Shown here piece after piece: positions 1-5,756 of a DNA stretch of 34,817 nt. Both the position numbers and the translations under genes were made by a program. The stretch spans positions 1 to 34,817 of the forward strand of contig JAFZYC010000016.1 in assembly GCA_017616435.1 (NCBI GenBank), in the 5' to 3' direction. The notes beneath the pieces were generated by a model, which ran no database searches, had not been told where the DNA came from, and saw nothing but the letters and a program-made list of their open reading frames with translations. This stretch comes from Clostridia bacterium (lineage in GTDB: Bacteria; Bacillota; Clostridia; Christensenellales; CAG-138). Each line of letters begins with the position of its first letter. Position 1 is the first letter of the stretch.

Positions 1-83
1 ATATCGTCGGCATAGAAAAATGTGCGGAGCTGATCGTCGACCTCGCCCATTCGGAGGATCACAGGACCAAGTTCGACGTGTAA
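1..83 (+). CDS. C-terminal end of an unidentified protein (5' truncated)
   Basis: An open frame enters from the left edge in the phase starting at base 3 and ends at TAA 81-83. It encodes 26 residues, beginning IVGIEKCAEL and ending HRTKFDV. I do not recognise a family from so short a tail, and no membrane segment or motif is visible. It runs toward the oppositely oriented glycosylase gene, so the two are convergent with 12 bases between stop codons. Its product has to be read from the sequence left of the window. Confidence 0.55.
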   Translation, partial: IVGIEKCAELIVDLAHSEDHRTKFDV

Positions 84-87
84 ATAC

Positions 88-110
88 GGCTGGTATCAGC
101 CTTCCCTTAT
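88..110 (+). terminator. Weak hairpin between convergent genes
   Basis: GGCTG (88-92) and CAGCC (97-101) form a 5-bp stem with loop GTAT, followed on the + strand by a mixed pyrimidine run. It sits just after the stop of the truncated + strand gene and overlaps the stop of the glycosylase gene. The stem is short and the T-tract broken, so this is only a possible terminator. Confidence 0.3.
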
Positions 111-587
111 CACGCTCCACGCTTCGATGAGCTCGTCAAGGCTCTTCGCGGCGTTGGCGGGGCTCGTGGAGGGGAGCGGCAAAGCGTGTATCCCGGCCAG
201 CGGGAAAACATATTTTTCATAACAGGCGTGCGACGTCCTGCCGTTGCAGAATATCCTTTTTATCGGAGCTTCCGAAAGAAGCTCCGGTATTTTATTTGGA
301 ACGGCTTCGCGTATCGAAGCGTCGGAAGAGCCTTCTATCGTACAGGAGGCGATGGAATCCCACAGAGCTATACCGTGGGAGAGGAGGAATGCTCTTTTTC
401 CCTCCGTGTCCGAGGGTACGGGCTCGCCGAAAACGCCCGAAAGCACCTTCCAAAAGCGGTTGCGCGGATGCCCGTAGAAGAACATCGCCCTGCGGGAGGC
501 CTCGGAGGGGAATGAGCCGAGTATCAGTATGCGGGAGTTCCCGTCGCATACGGGCGGGAAGGGATGCGTCTGCGCCTTTCGTTCCAT
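96..587 (-). CDS. DNA-deoxyinosine (hypoxanthine-DNA) glycosylase, uracil-DNA glycosylase superfamily
   Basis: A 163-residue protein with the layout of the small single-domain uracil-DNA glycosylase superfamily, closest in my reading to the hypoxanthine-DNA glycosylase (family 6) type. The family removes deaminated purines from DNA, the first step of base excision repair. Supporting segments are the N-terminal ILILGSFPSEASRR loop, the FFYGHPRNRFWKVL segment that follows, the HGIALWDSIASC strand and the C-terminal LPSTSPANA motif. The ATG at 587 was chosen over an upstream in-frame ATG at 626 because AAAGGCGG lies 5-12 bases before it and the upstream start would fall inside the preceding gene's terminator hairpin. 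It follows the RCC1/dockerin gene on the same strand, separated by that terminator. Substrate preference within the superfamily is inferred. Confidence 0.82.
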   Translation of the reverse strand: MERKAQTHPFPPVCDGNSRILILGSFPSEASRRAMFFYGHPRNRFWKVLSGVFGEPVPSDTEGKRAFLLSHGIALWDSIASCTIEGSSDASIREAVPNKIPELLSEAPIKRIFCNGRTSHACYEKYVFPLAGIHALPLPSTSPANAAKSLDELIEAWSVIREG

Positions 588-606
588 TGAGGCCGCCTTT
601 CTTCGA

Positions 607-637
607 TAAAAGCCGGCGGACTTCAAGTCCGCCGGCT
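607..637 (-). terminator. Intrinsic terminator of the RCC1/dockerin gene
   Basis: A perfect 13-bp inverted repeat (611-623 with 625-637, core AGCCGGCGGACTT) is followed on the - strand by TTTATCG. It begins 14 bases after the stop codon of the RCC1/dockerin gene and lies just upstream of the glycosylase start. Confidence 0.85.
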
Positions 638-651
638 GTGTTCGTTCAGCG

Positions 652-2004
652 TCAGTTCCTGTTGAGCAGGAAATTGTAGATCCAGGAAATATCGACGGAC
701 GAGACCTCGCCGTTCCTGTCCATATCCGCGTTGCGGTAGCCCTGATTGGAGATGGTGCCGGAGCCGACGATGTATGCGGAGAGCAGCGTCACGTCCTCGA
801 ACGTTACCGTGCCGTCGCAGTTGACGTCGCCGAGGAGCAGATCGCCGTCCGGAGCATTGAATATCCAAACGTCGATCGGTTCGAACGTGGCGAAGGAGCC
901 GCCGGTCGTGCCGTTGCCGAGCTGGCCGTAGAGATCGGTGCCTGCGACATAGAGCTGACCGGTCACGGAAAGGACGGCGGTGGTGTTATTGCCGCAGCTG
1001 ACCGCGACGTATGTGCCCTCGGTCTGCGTGAAAGTGGAGCAGGCGGAGGAATAGCCGGAGGTCGTGCCGTTGCCGAACTCGCCGCGCCAGTTGTTGCCCG
1101 CGAACCACAGGCTGCCGTCGGTCTTGATAACGCCGGTGTGGTACATGCCCGCGCTGACCTGCGCGGCGCCGGTCATTACCTGAACGGGGGACTTCTTGTC
1201 GGTGGTGTTGCCGTTGCCCAGCTGGCCGTAGGCGTTGTCGCCCCAAGCCCAGAGCGAACCGTCGTTCTTTATCGCGCATACATGCGCGCCCATGGTGCTC
1301 ACGGTGTAGACGTTCGTCAGAACCTGAACGGGAGTCTTGCGGTCGGTGGTGCTGTTGTTGCCGACCTGACCGTCGCTGTTGTTGCCCCATACCCAAAGCG
1401 TGCCGTCCGTCTTGACGGCGGCGGTGAGGCGGTCGCCCGCGACGGCGTACGCGACGTTCGTCAGTATCTGCTTCGCGGTGTAGCAGGAGTTGGTCGTGTT
1501 GTCGCCGATCTGGCCGTTTCCGTTTTCACCGTAGACCCAAAGGGTGTTGTCGTTCTTGACGTATACCAGATGGTCGGAGCCCATGCTCGCGCAGCGGACG
1601 TTGGTAGCGAACTGCGTGGGGGTGGTGTAGACGTAGCCGCCGGAGGGCATGCTGCTGTCGCCGCCCGTGCCGAACCAGAACTCACCGCAGAGGTAGAGCA
1701 CGTCGTCGTTATCGATGGAGAGGGTAGTCCTTCCGCCGACGGATACGGCGCGGATGCCGCTGCCCCAGTTGTAGGGGGTGGTGGTTGTCGAGGACGCGGT
1801 GATTCCGTTGCCGATGGGGCCGTTGTAGTTGTAGCCCCAGGCAAGGCCGAGCCCGCCCTCGGCGATGGCCGCGCTGTGAGTCACGCCCATGCTGATACTC
1901 GCCCATTCATGGGAGATGTCAAGAGGAGGAGCGACCTCCGAAAGCACCGCGGCAGGTGCCGCCGCAAGCACGAGAATAAGCAGTATGGAGATCAGTTTTT
2001 TCAT
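652..2004 (-). CDS. Secreted RCC1-repeat (beta-propeller) protein with C-terminal type I dockerin
   Basis: A 450-residue exported protein. Residues 1-22 form a signal peptide (MKK, then a hydrophobic LISILLILVLAAAPAA core). The body carries about seven RCC1/ATS1-type repeats of roughly 50 residues, each ending in a motif such as SLWAWGDNAYGQLGNG, predicting a seven-bladed propeller. The last 65 residues hold two calcium-binding dockerin repeats, DVNCDGTVTFEDV and NADMDRNGEVSSVD, each with the F-helix expected of a type I dockerin. Known dockerins bind cohesins on scaffoldins or the cell surface; the ligand here is unknown and no cohesin gene is in the window. GGAGG lies 8 bases before the ATG. 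The gene is monocistronic, with its own promoter (2034-2062) and terminator. RCC1 propellers are usually protein-interaction modules, so a role outside polysaccharide breakdown is possible. Confidence 0.88.
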   Translation of the reverse strand: MKKLISILLILVLAAAPAAVLSEVAPPLDISHEWASISMGVTHSAAIAEGGLGLAWGYNYNGPIGNGITASSTTTTPYNWGSGIRAVSVGGRTTLSIDNDDVLYLCGEFWFGTGGDSSMPSGGYVYTTPTQFATNVRCASMGSDHLVYVKNDNTLWVYGENGNGQIGDNTTNSCYTAKQILTNVAYAVAGDRLTAAVKTDGTLWVWGNNSDGQVGNNSTTDRKTPVQVLTNVYTVSTMGAHVCAIKNDGSLWAWGDNAYGQLGNGNTTDKKSPVQVMTGAAQVSAGMYHTGVIKTDGSLWFAGNNWRGEFGNGTTSGYSSACSTFTQTEGTYVAVSCGNNTTAVLSVTGQLYVAGTDLYGQLGNGTTGGSFATFEPIDVWIFNAPDGDLLLGDVNCDGTVTFEDVTLLSAYIVGSGTISNQGYRNADMDRNGEVSSVDISWIYNFLLNRN

Positions 2005-2033
2005 CGATCAGCCTCCGGTCGTTTGCTGGAGCC

Positions 2034-2062
2034 ATTATAACACCGTTTATTCACATTGGCAA
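2034..2062 (-). promoter_or_regulatory. Sigma-A-type promoter of the RCC1/dockerin gene
   Basis: On the - strand TTGCCA (2057-2062) and TATAAT (2034-2039) are separated by exactly 17 bases. The start codon is 30 bases downstream of the -10, giving a short leader that carries GGAGG. Confidence 0.85.
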
Positions 2063-2135
2063 TAAGTACACAAGGCCCGCAGACGAAAAAAGCCGCCGCG
2101 AACACAATATATTACCTTCGCCCAACGGATTTGAT

Positions 2136-2164
2136 TTGATTTCGGCGGGCTTCTGTGCTATAAT
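2136..2164 (+). promoter_or_regulatory. Promoter of tRNA-Leu
   Basis: TTGATT (2136-2141), 17-base spacer, TATAAT (2159-2164). The -10 ends 12 bases before the mature tRNA 5' end, typical of a singly transcribed tRNA gene. Confidence 0.85.
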
Positions 2165-2176
2165 ACGTCAACAGTC

Positions 2177-2263
2177 GCCGGTGTGATGGAATTGGCAGAC
2201 GTGACGGACTCAAAATCCGTTGATGGCAACATCGTGTGGGTTCGAGTCCCACCACCGGCACCA
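2177..2263 (+). tRNA. tRNA-Leu (anticodon CAA)
   Basis: An 87-base class II tRNA. The acceptor stem is GCCGGTG (2177-2183) with CACCGGC (2253-2259), discriminator A, and CCA encoded at 2261-2263. The anticodon stem is ACGGA/TCCGT (2204-2208, 2216-2220) with loop CTCAAAA, placing anticodon CAA at 2211-2213. The long variable arm is GATG-GCAA-CATC, and the T arm is GTGGG-TTCGAGT-CCCAC. It reads UUG codons. It has its own promoter and an 18-bp terminator hairpin directly after CCA. Confidence 0.97.
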
Positions 2264-2301
2264 ACAAAAGGATGGGCAGCATCGCTGCCCATCCTTTTGT
2301 T
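2263..2301 (+). terminator. Terminator of tRNA-Leu
   Basis: An 18-bp perfect stem, 2263-2280 with 2284-2301, loop ATC. The left arm starts AACAAAAGGATGG and the right arm ends CCTTTTGTT. It begins on the last base of the CCA. The right arm supplies the U-run, interrupted by one G. Confidence 0.85.
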
Positions 2302-2441
2302 GCTCCGTTGTTATGGGACTCGAAGGGCGAGCGCAAGGGCAACAGTGTTGCGCTTGCGCCGCCCCGGGTTTTTGTGAAGCGCGAGCAGTGCAGTGCGGAG
2401 CACAAACAGCGAGACGCATTTCACAAAAACGAGTCCCACCT

Positions 2442-2474
2442 CGAAAAGGGGAAGGCAACGCCTGCCCCTTTTCG
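2442..2474 (+). terminator. Second terminator-like hairpin (unit B)
   Basis: CGAAAAGGGG-A-AGGC (2442-2456) pairs with GCCT-G-CCCCTTTTCG (2460-2474), loop AAC, one internal mismatch. It lies 60 bases upstream of the GNAT promoter -10. It may be a back-up terminator for the tRNA transcript or a relic of the duplicated unit. Confidence 0.5.
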
Positions 2475-2510
2475 GTTGCTCCGGTGTTATGACCTTCCGA
2501 CGCAGCAAAC

Positions 2511-2539
2511 TTGCAAGCATTCCCTGCGCGTGTTATAAT
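2511..2539 (+). promoter_or_regulatory. Promoter of GNAT gene 2570-3070
   Basis: TTGCAA (2511-2516), 17-base spacer, TATAAT (2534-2539). The start codon at 2570 gives a leader of about 24 bases containing GAGG. Confidence 0.85.
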
Positions 2540-2569
2540 CCTCAAAAAAACGATCCACACGAGGCCGAA

Positions 2570-3070
2570 ATGATAGATCTGTCAGCAATGAGCAATACTT
2601 ACCGTATTCGCAGGCTTTGCGAACGGGACGCCGAAAGCATACTGCGCCTTTGCGAAGAGAACACGCAGTATTATGAGTATTGCGGGGCGAAGCCCACAAT
2701 GGAAGAGGTGTTGAACGACCTGCGCATTACTCCGCCCGGGATAGGGCCGGAGAACAAATACTACGTCGGCTTTTACTTGGGCGAAGAACTCTGCGCGGTG
2801 ATGGATCTCATCGACGGATATCCTGCGCCGGATATCGCGTTTATCGGTTTCTTCATGATGAAAAAGGAGCGCCAGGGGAGGAACGAGGGCAGCGCCATCA
2901 TTCGCGAGACCGCGGAGTATCTCAGATCCTCCGGCAAGACGGCGATCCGTCTCGGGATCGACAAGGGAAACCCGCAGTCAACGCATTTCTGGAAGAAGAA
3001 CGGATTCGTCGTTACGGAAGAGATCGACCGCGGCGACTGGATCATTCTCGCAGCGGAGAAAATGCTGTAA
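2570..3070 (+). CDS. GNAT-family N-acetyltransferase
   Basis: A 166-residue single-domain GNAT protein. N-terminal YRIRRLCERDAESILRLCEEN is the usual first strand and helix. The central YYVGFYLGEELCAVMDLI strands precede an acetyl-CoA loop at KKERQGRNEGSAIIRE (the R/Q-x-x-G-x-A/G motif, here somewhat degenerate), and the C-terminal NPQSTHFWKKNGF segment is the classic motif B. The substrate is not predictable. The ATG at 2570 was chosen because GAGG (2561-2564) precedes it and the promoter at 2511-2539 excludes the longer frame that opens at 2393; a second ATG at 2588 has no ribosome binding site. Monocistronic, ending at a bidirectional terminator shared with larC. Confidence 0.85.
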   Translation: MIDLSAMSNTYRIRRLCERDAESILRLCEENTQYYEYCGAKPTMEEVLNDLRITPPGIGPENKYYVGFYLGEELCAVMDLIDGYPAPDIAFIGFFMMKKERQGRNEGSAIIRETAEYLRSSGKTAIRLGIDKGNPQSTHFWKKNGFVVTEEIDRGDWIILAAEKML

Positions 3071-3111
3071 AAAACCGTTTCTTCAATACGGTCGACTATA
3101 ACGAATCATAC

Positions 3112-3142
3112 AAAAACAGACGCACTCAGTGCGTCTGTTTTT
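3112..3142. terminator. Bidirectional terminator between GNAT gene and larC
   Basis: A 15-bp perfect stem, AAAAACAGACGCACT (3112-3126) with 3128-3142, single-base loop C. Each arm supplies a T5 tract to the opposite strand, so it can end both the + strand GNAT transcript and the - strand larC transcript (stop at 3153). Confidence 0.9.
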
Positions 3143-3152
3143 ATCGTGCGCT

Positions 3153-4385
3153 TTATTCTTTTATAACGTCTTCTGCGAGCGCCGCCGCTTCCGAAAACGC
3201 GACGTCCCGCTCCATCGCGATGCGGGCGACGTCCTCGTATTCGAGCTTGCTCCTCTCGACGCCGAAGCCGTGCGAACGCTTGACACGGATCCTGCCGAGC
3301 TCGGTATCGCGCTCCTCGACAGTGCGCGCCATGATATAGCGTTTCGTCTCCACCTCACGTATGCCGAGCGTGGTCGTGTTGCGGAAAAACGCCCGCAGCA
3401 CGGATCCCTTTTCCGCTTCGCCGACTATCGCCCGGATCAGCGTGCCGGGGCGGTTCTTCTTCATACCGACGGGAACGGTGTATACCTCGAGCGCGCCCGC
3501 TTCGAACAGGCGCTCCATGCAGAACCCTATCTGTTCGGCGGTCATGTCGTCGCCGTGGGCGGAAAGCTCGAACCCCGTCTGCGTACCGCGGCCTGCGGTC
3601 TCGCCGAGCATGGCGCGGACGCAGTTCGCGACGGGCAGATCCTTAACGCCCATGCCGTAGCCGATCGAGCTCACGCGCATTTCGGGCATGGGGCCGAAGC
3701 GTTTCACGAAATGTTTCAGGAGCGCTGCGCCGGTCGGGGTGCAGAGCTCGCATTTTATCTCGCCCCCGTAAATGGGAATATCCTTCAGCAGGTATGCGGT
3801 GGCCGGCGCGGGTACGGGCAGTATGCCGTGCGCGCAGCGTACGGTGCCGCTGCCTACGTGGATGGGGGAGGAGACCACGTCGTCAGGCGCGAGCCTCTCC
3901 ATCAGCAGACAGAACGCGGTGACGTCCGCGACCGCGTCAAGAGCGCCGACCTCGTGAAAATGGATCCGATCGACGGGGCGGCCGTGAACATAGCTCTCCG
4001 CCTCAGCGACAGAACGGTAGACCGCGAGCGCGTCGGCCTTGACCCCGTCCGATACCGCGAGCCCGGCTATTATCGAACCTATCGAGGCAAGATCGCTGTG
4101 CTCGTGATGATGCTCATGATGCTCGTCGCTGTGCTCGTGATGATGCTCGTGATGCTCGTCACTGTGCACGTGCTCGTGCTCTTCCTCACCGTCGACGCGG
4201 ACGGAGATATGCGTCCCGACTATACCCTGCTTTTCGGAGGCTTCCCTCCCGAAGACCACATGGGGTATGCCGATGCCGTTGAGCTCCGCGATGAATGCCT
4301 CGGGATCCGGGAGCAGTTCTATGAGCGCGGCGCAGAGCATATCGCCGGCGGCGCCCATGCCGCAGTCGAAATAAAGCGTTTTCAT
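3153..4385 (-). CDS. larC: Nickel-pincer cofactor biosynthesis protein LarC
   Basis: A 410-residue full-length LarC (formerly DUF111). LarC inserts nickel in a CTP-dependent step to complete the pyridinium-3,5-bisthiocarboxylate mononucleotide cofactor of lactate racemase (LarA) and related enzymes. The N-terminal TLYFDCGMGAAGDM signature is diagnostic, and the C-terminal half carries VCT/PxGAALLKHF-type segments and the KKNRPGTLI region. Residues about 70-98 are a His/Glu/Asp-rich stretch with an almost exact tandem SDEHHEHHHEH unit, as expected for a nickel-binding linker. Some LarC genes are split and need a frameshift, but this one is a single frame. GGAGG precedes the ATG. The start overlaps the ECF S-component stop by four bases (ATGA). 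No larA, larB or larE is in the window. Confidence 0.93.
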   Translation of the reverse strand: MKTLYFDCGMGAAGDMLCAALIELLPDPEAFIAELNGIGIPHVVFGREASEKQGIVGTHISVRVDGEEEHEHVHSDEHHEHHHEHSDEHHEHHHEHSDLASIGSIIAGLAVSDGVKADALAVYRSVAEAESYVHGRPVDRIHFHEVGALDAVADVTAFCLLMERLAPDDVVSSPIHVGSGTVRCAHGILPVPAPATAYLLKDIPIYGGEIKCELCTPTGAALLKHFVKRFGPMPEMRVSSIGYGMGVKDLPVANCVRAMLGETAGRGTQTGFELSAHGDDMTAEQIGFCMERLFEAGALEVYTVPVGMKKNRPGTLIRAIVGEAEKGSVLRAFFRNTTTLGIREVETKRYIMARTVEERDTELGRIRVKRSHGFGVERSKLEYEDVARIAMERDVAFSEAAALAEDVIKE

Positions 4386-4927
4386 ACGTTTGCCTCCCCG
4401 TTGTTGAGCACGAGCCCCGCCCTGTCGAGCGCAAGTATTATCGGCGGGATAAGGACTATCTGCAGTATTATGCCGGGGATCGCGTCGGTAAACGCGCCGG
4501 CAAGGAACATCTTGAACGTGAACTCATTCCCCGCAAAGCCTAGCAGCAGCCATTTTACCACGCCCCAGACTATCCTTCCCGCGATCATCGCGCAGATGAG
4601 CGATACGTATACGTTCCAGGGCTTGCGCGGAAGGAGCTTATAGAGTATCCCGGCGACCGCGCCGTAAGCCGCGAGCTCAAAGGCCATGCAGACGGCGTTC
4701 GGGTACATTACCGGCATGTGGAACAGCACGGAGCGCAGTATCGGTGCGACCGCGCCGACAAGGAGCCCCCACGGCCAGCCGCAGATAAAACCGCAGAGCA
4801 GTACGGGGATATGCATGGGGCAGAGCCTTTTCCCGATCTCCGGAATCTGACCGGTCAGGAAAGGAAGCACGAGACAAAGCGCGAGACACATTGCGGCGTA
4901 GACGAGTTTTCTGAGGTTTCTATACAT
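4382..4927 (-). CDS. ECF-transporter substrate-binding (S) component, substrate unknown
   Basis: A 181-residue integral membrane protein with about six hydrophobic segments, matching the ECF transporter S-component fold (Pfam ECF_trnsprt type). The family's conserved block is clear at MHIPVLLCGFICGWPWGLL, followed by PILRSVLFHMPVM and MAFELAAYGAVAGILY. S components capture a vitamin or metal-cofactor precursor and dock on a shared EcfA-A'-T energising module, which is not encoded here. No riboswitch can fit in the roughly 35-base leader. It is the first gene of a two-gene operon with larC, and the stop/start overlap (ATGA, 4382-4385) implies translational coupling. A role supplying a LarC-pathway precursor (nicotinate derivative, nickel) is inference from position only. 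Confidence 0.85.
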   Translation of the reverse strand: MYRNLRKLVYAAMCLALCLVLPFLTGQIPEIGKRLCPMHIPVLLCGFICGWPWGLLVGAVAPILRSVLFHMPVMYPNAVCMAFELAAYGAVAGILYKLLPRKPWNVYVSLICAMIAGRIVWGVVKWLLLGFAGNEFTFKMFLAGAFTDAIPGIILQIVLIPPIILALDRAGLVLNNGEANV

Positions 4928-4969
4928 GCTTATTCTCCGGATCGATCGTTGTTTTTTACGTTTTTTTTC

Positions 4970-4998
4970 ATTATAGGCGATTTGGATCGCTTTGTCAA
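4970..4998 (-). promoter_or_regulatory. Consensus promoter of the ECF S component-larC operon
   Basis: Perfect TTGACA (4993-4998) and TATAAT (4970-4975) on the - strand, 17-base spacer. The ATG lies 42 bases downstream of the -10 with CCGGAG before it. Confidence 0.92.
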
Positions 4999-5010
4999 TT
5001 TGACGCGGAA

Positions 5011-5031
5011 AAGGAAGGCCGAGCCTTCCTT
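5011..5031 (-). terminator. Hairpin downstream of GNAT gene 5051-5506
   Basis: AAGGAAGGC (5011-5019) pairs with 5023-5031, loop of three. On the - strand the stem runs into TTTTCC. It lies 20 bases past the GNAT stop and just before the next promoter. The T-tract is short. Confidence 0.6.
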
Positions 5032-5050
5032 CTTTCGAATCGCGGCAGTG

Positions 5051-5506
5051 TCATGCCTCCCGCCGCATCACTATGAACATCTCCTCGGTATCGTCAACGC
5101 GCACCCTCTCGTCCGTAACATTAAAGCCGTGTCTTTCGTAAAAGCGTATCGCGGAGGGGTTCTTCTCGAGAACGAGCAGCCTGTCTGCTCCCGTTTCCTC
5201 GACTGCGCGATCCAAAAGCATCCCGCCAATGCCCATCCCGCGGAACGCGGGCTCGACGAACAGCTTCTCTATCGCGTTCCCGCCTGCCCGCACAAAGCCC
5301 TTTATGATACCGTCGTCGTACACAAGGCTGCGCGATATCTTATCGGGGAAGATGAGGTAATCTTCTAAAAGCGCGGGGACCGTGAGCTCCCCGAAAAAAT
5401 ACGCGTCCGTACGGAATATCGGATAAAAGTACAGTCGGTAATCGAACACCTCTATCTCCGCAAGGCGCGCGGCGTCCTCCGGTCTTGCCCTTCTTATATG
5501 ATCCAT
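5051..5506 (-). CDS. GNAT-family N-acetyltransferase
   Basis: A 151-residue GNAT protein. DHIRRARPEDAARLAEIEVFDYR is the N-terminal strand and helix, GNAIEKLFVEPAFRGMGIGGMLLDRA contains the R-G-x-G-I-G acetyl-CoA pyrophosphate loop, and NPSAIRFYERHGFNV is the C-terminal motif B. It resembles the YjaB/PhnO-like set of small acetyltransferases; the substrate is unknown. GGAG lies 5 bases before the ATG. It has its own promoter (5539-5567) and a hairpin after the stop, so it is probably monocistronic. It diverges from the DUF1846 unit. Confidence 0.88.
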   Translation of the reverse strand: MDHIRRARPEDAARLAEIEVFDYRLYFYPIFRTDAYFFGELTVPALLEDYLIFPDKISRSLVYDDGIIKGFVRAGGNAIEKLFVEPAFRGMGIGGMLLDRAVEETGADRLLVLEKNPSAIRFYERHGFNVTDERVRVDDTEEMFIVMRREA

Positions 5507-5538
5507 ACATGCTCCTTTTTTCCGATTCTTCTGCCGTT

Positions 5539-5567
5539 ATTATAATCGCTCATCCGCTTTATGTAAA
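5539..5567 (-). promoter_or_regulatory. Promoter of GNAT gene 5051-5506
   Basis: On the - strand TTTACA (5562-5567), 17-base spacer, TATAAT (5539-5544). The start codon is 32 bases downstream of the -10. Confidence 0.8.
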
Positions 5568-5613
5568 GTGGAACGGTATCCGTCCGCTTCTGACAATATG
5601 CCCCATTTTGCTC

Positions 5614-5642
5614 TTGACTGGCGCACAGACAAAAGGTATAAT
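5614..5642 (+). promoter_or_regulatory. Promoter of the DUF1846-DUF4298-TfoX unit
   Basis: TTGACT (5614-5619), 17-base spacer, TATAAT (5637-5642). A dyad ACAATATGTTGTG (5643-5655) directly follows the -10 and covers the likely transcription start; the same 13 bases occur inside the ftsA promoter. The leader is about 105 bases. Confidence 0.82.
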
Positions 5643-5756
5643 ACAATATGTTGTGGTCTGTCGGGTAATTCCGGCCGATCGTGCCCTTTATGCGGAGACG
5701 CCGCGTATGGGCGATTGCCTTGAACATTGCCAGAATACGGAGGTCCGGCTTGGTTT

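Larger units (their letters stand above)
2243..2491 (+). repeat. Imperfect direct repeat of tRNA-Leu 3' end plus hairpin plus 17-base tail
   Basis: Two units share the same architecture. Unit A (2243-2315) is CGAGTCCCACC of the tRNA T arm, then an AAAAGG...CCTTTT hairpin, then GTTGCTCCGTTGTTATG. Unit B (2430-2491) is the same CGAGTCCCACC, a hairpin of different sequence but the same form (2442-2456 with 2460-2474, one mismatch), then GTTGCTCCGGTGTTATG. Left flanks match 11/11 and tails 16/17, while the hairpin arms differ yet still pair. Between the units, GGGACTCG (2315-2322) is the inverse of CGAGTCCC (2430-2437) and TTTTTGTGAA (2369-2378) is the inverse of 2420-2429, so the spacer can fold as a long stem. 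Bases 2264-2569 hold no gene on either strand that I can support. Origin is unknown. Confidence 0.7.

Noticed and set aside
2264..2569. Coding frames in the stretch after tRNA-Leu
   Set aside because: Several frames stay open through the repeats on both strands, but none has a start with a binding site and the sequence is better explained as structured repeats.
4095..4190. Short tandem repeats resembling a CRISPR-like or minisatellite array
   Set aside because: The repeats are in frame and encode the His-rich linker of LarC. There are no unique spacers.
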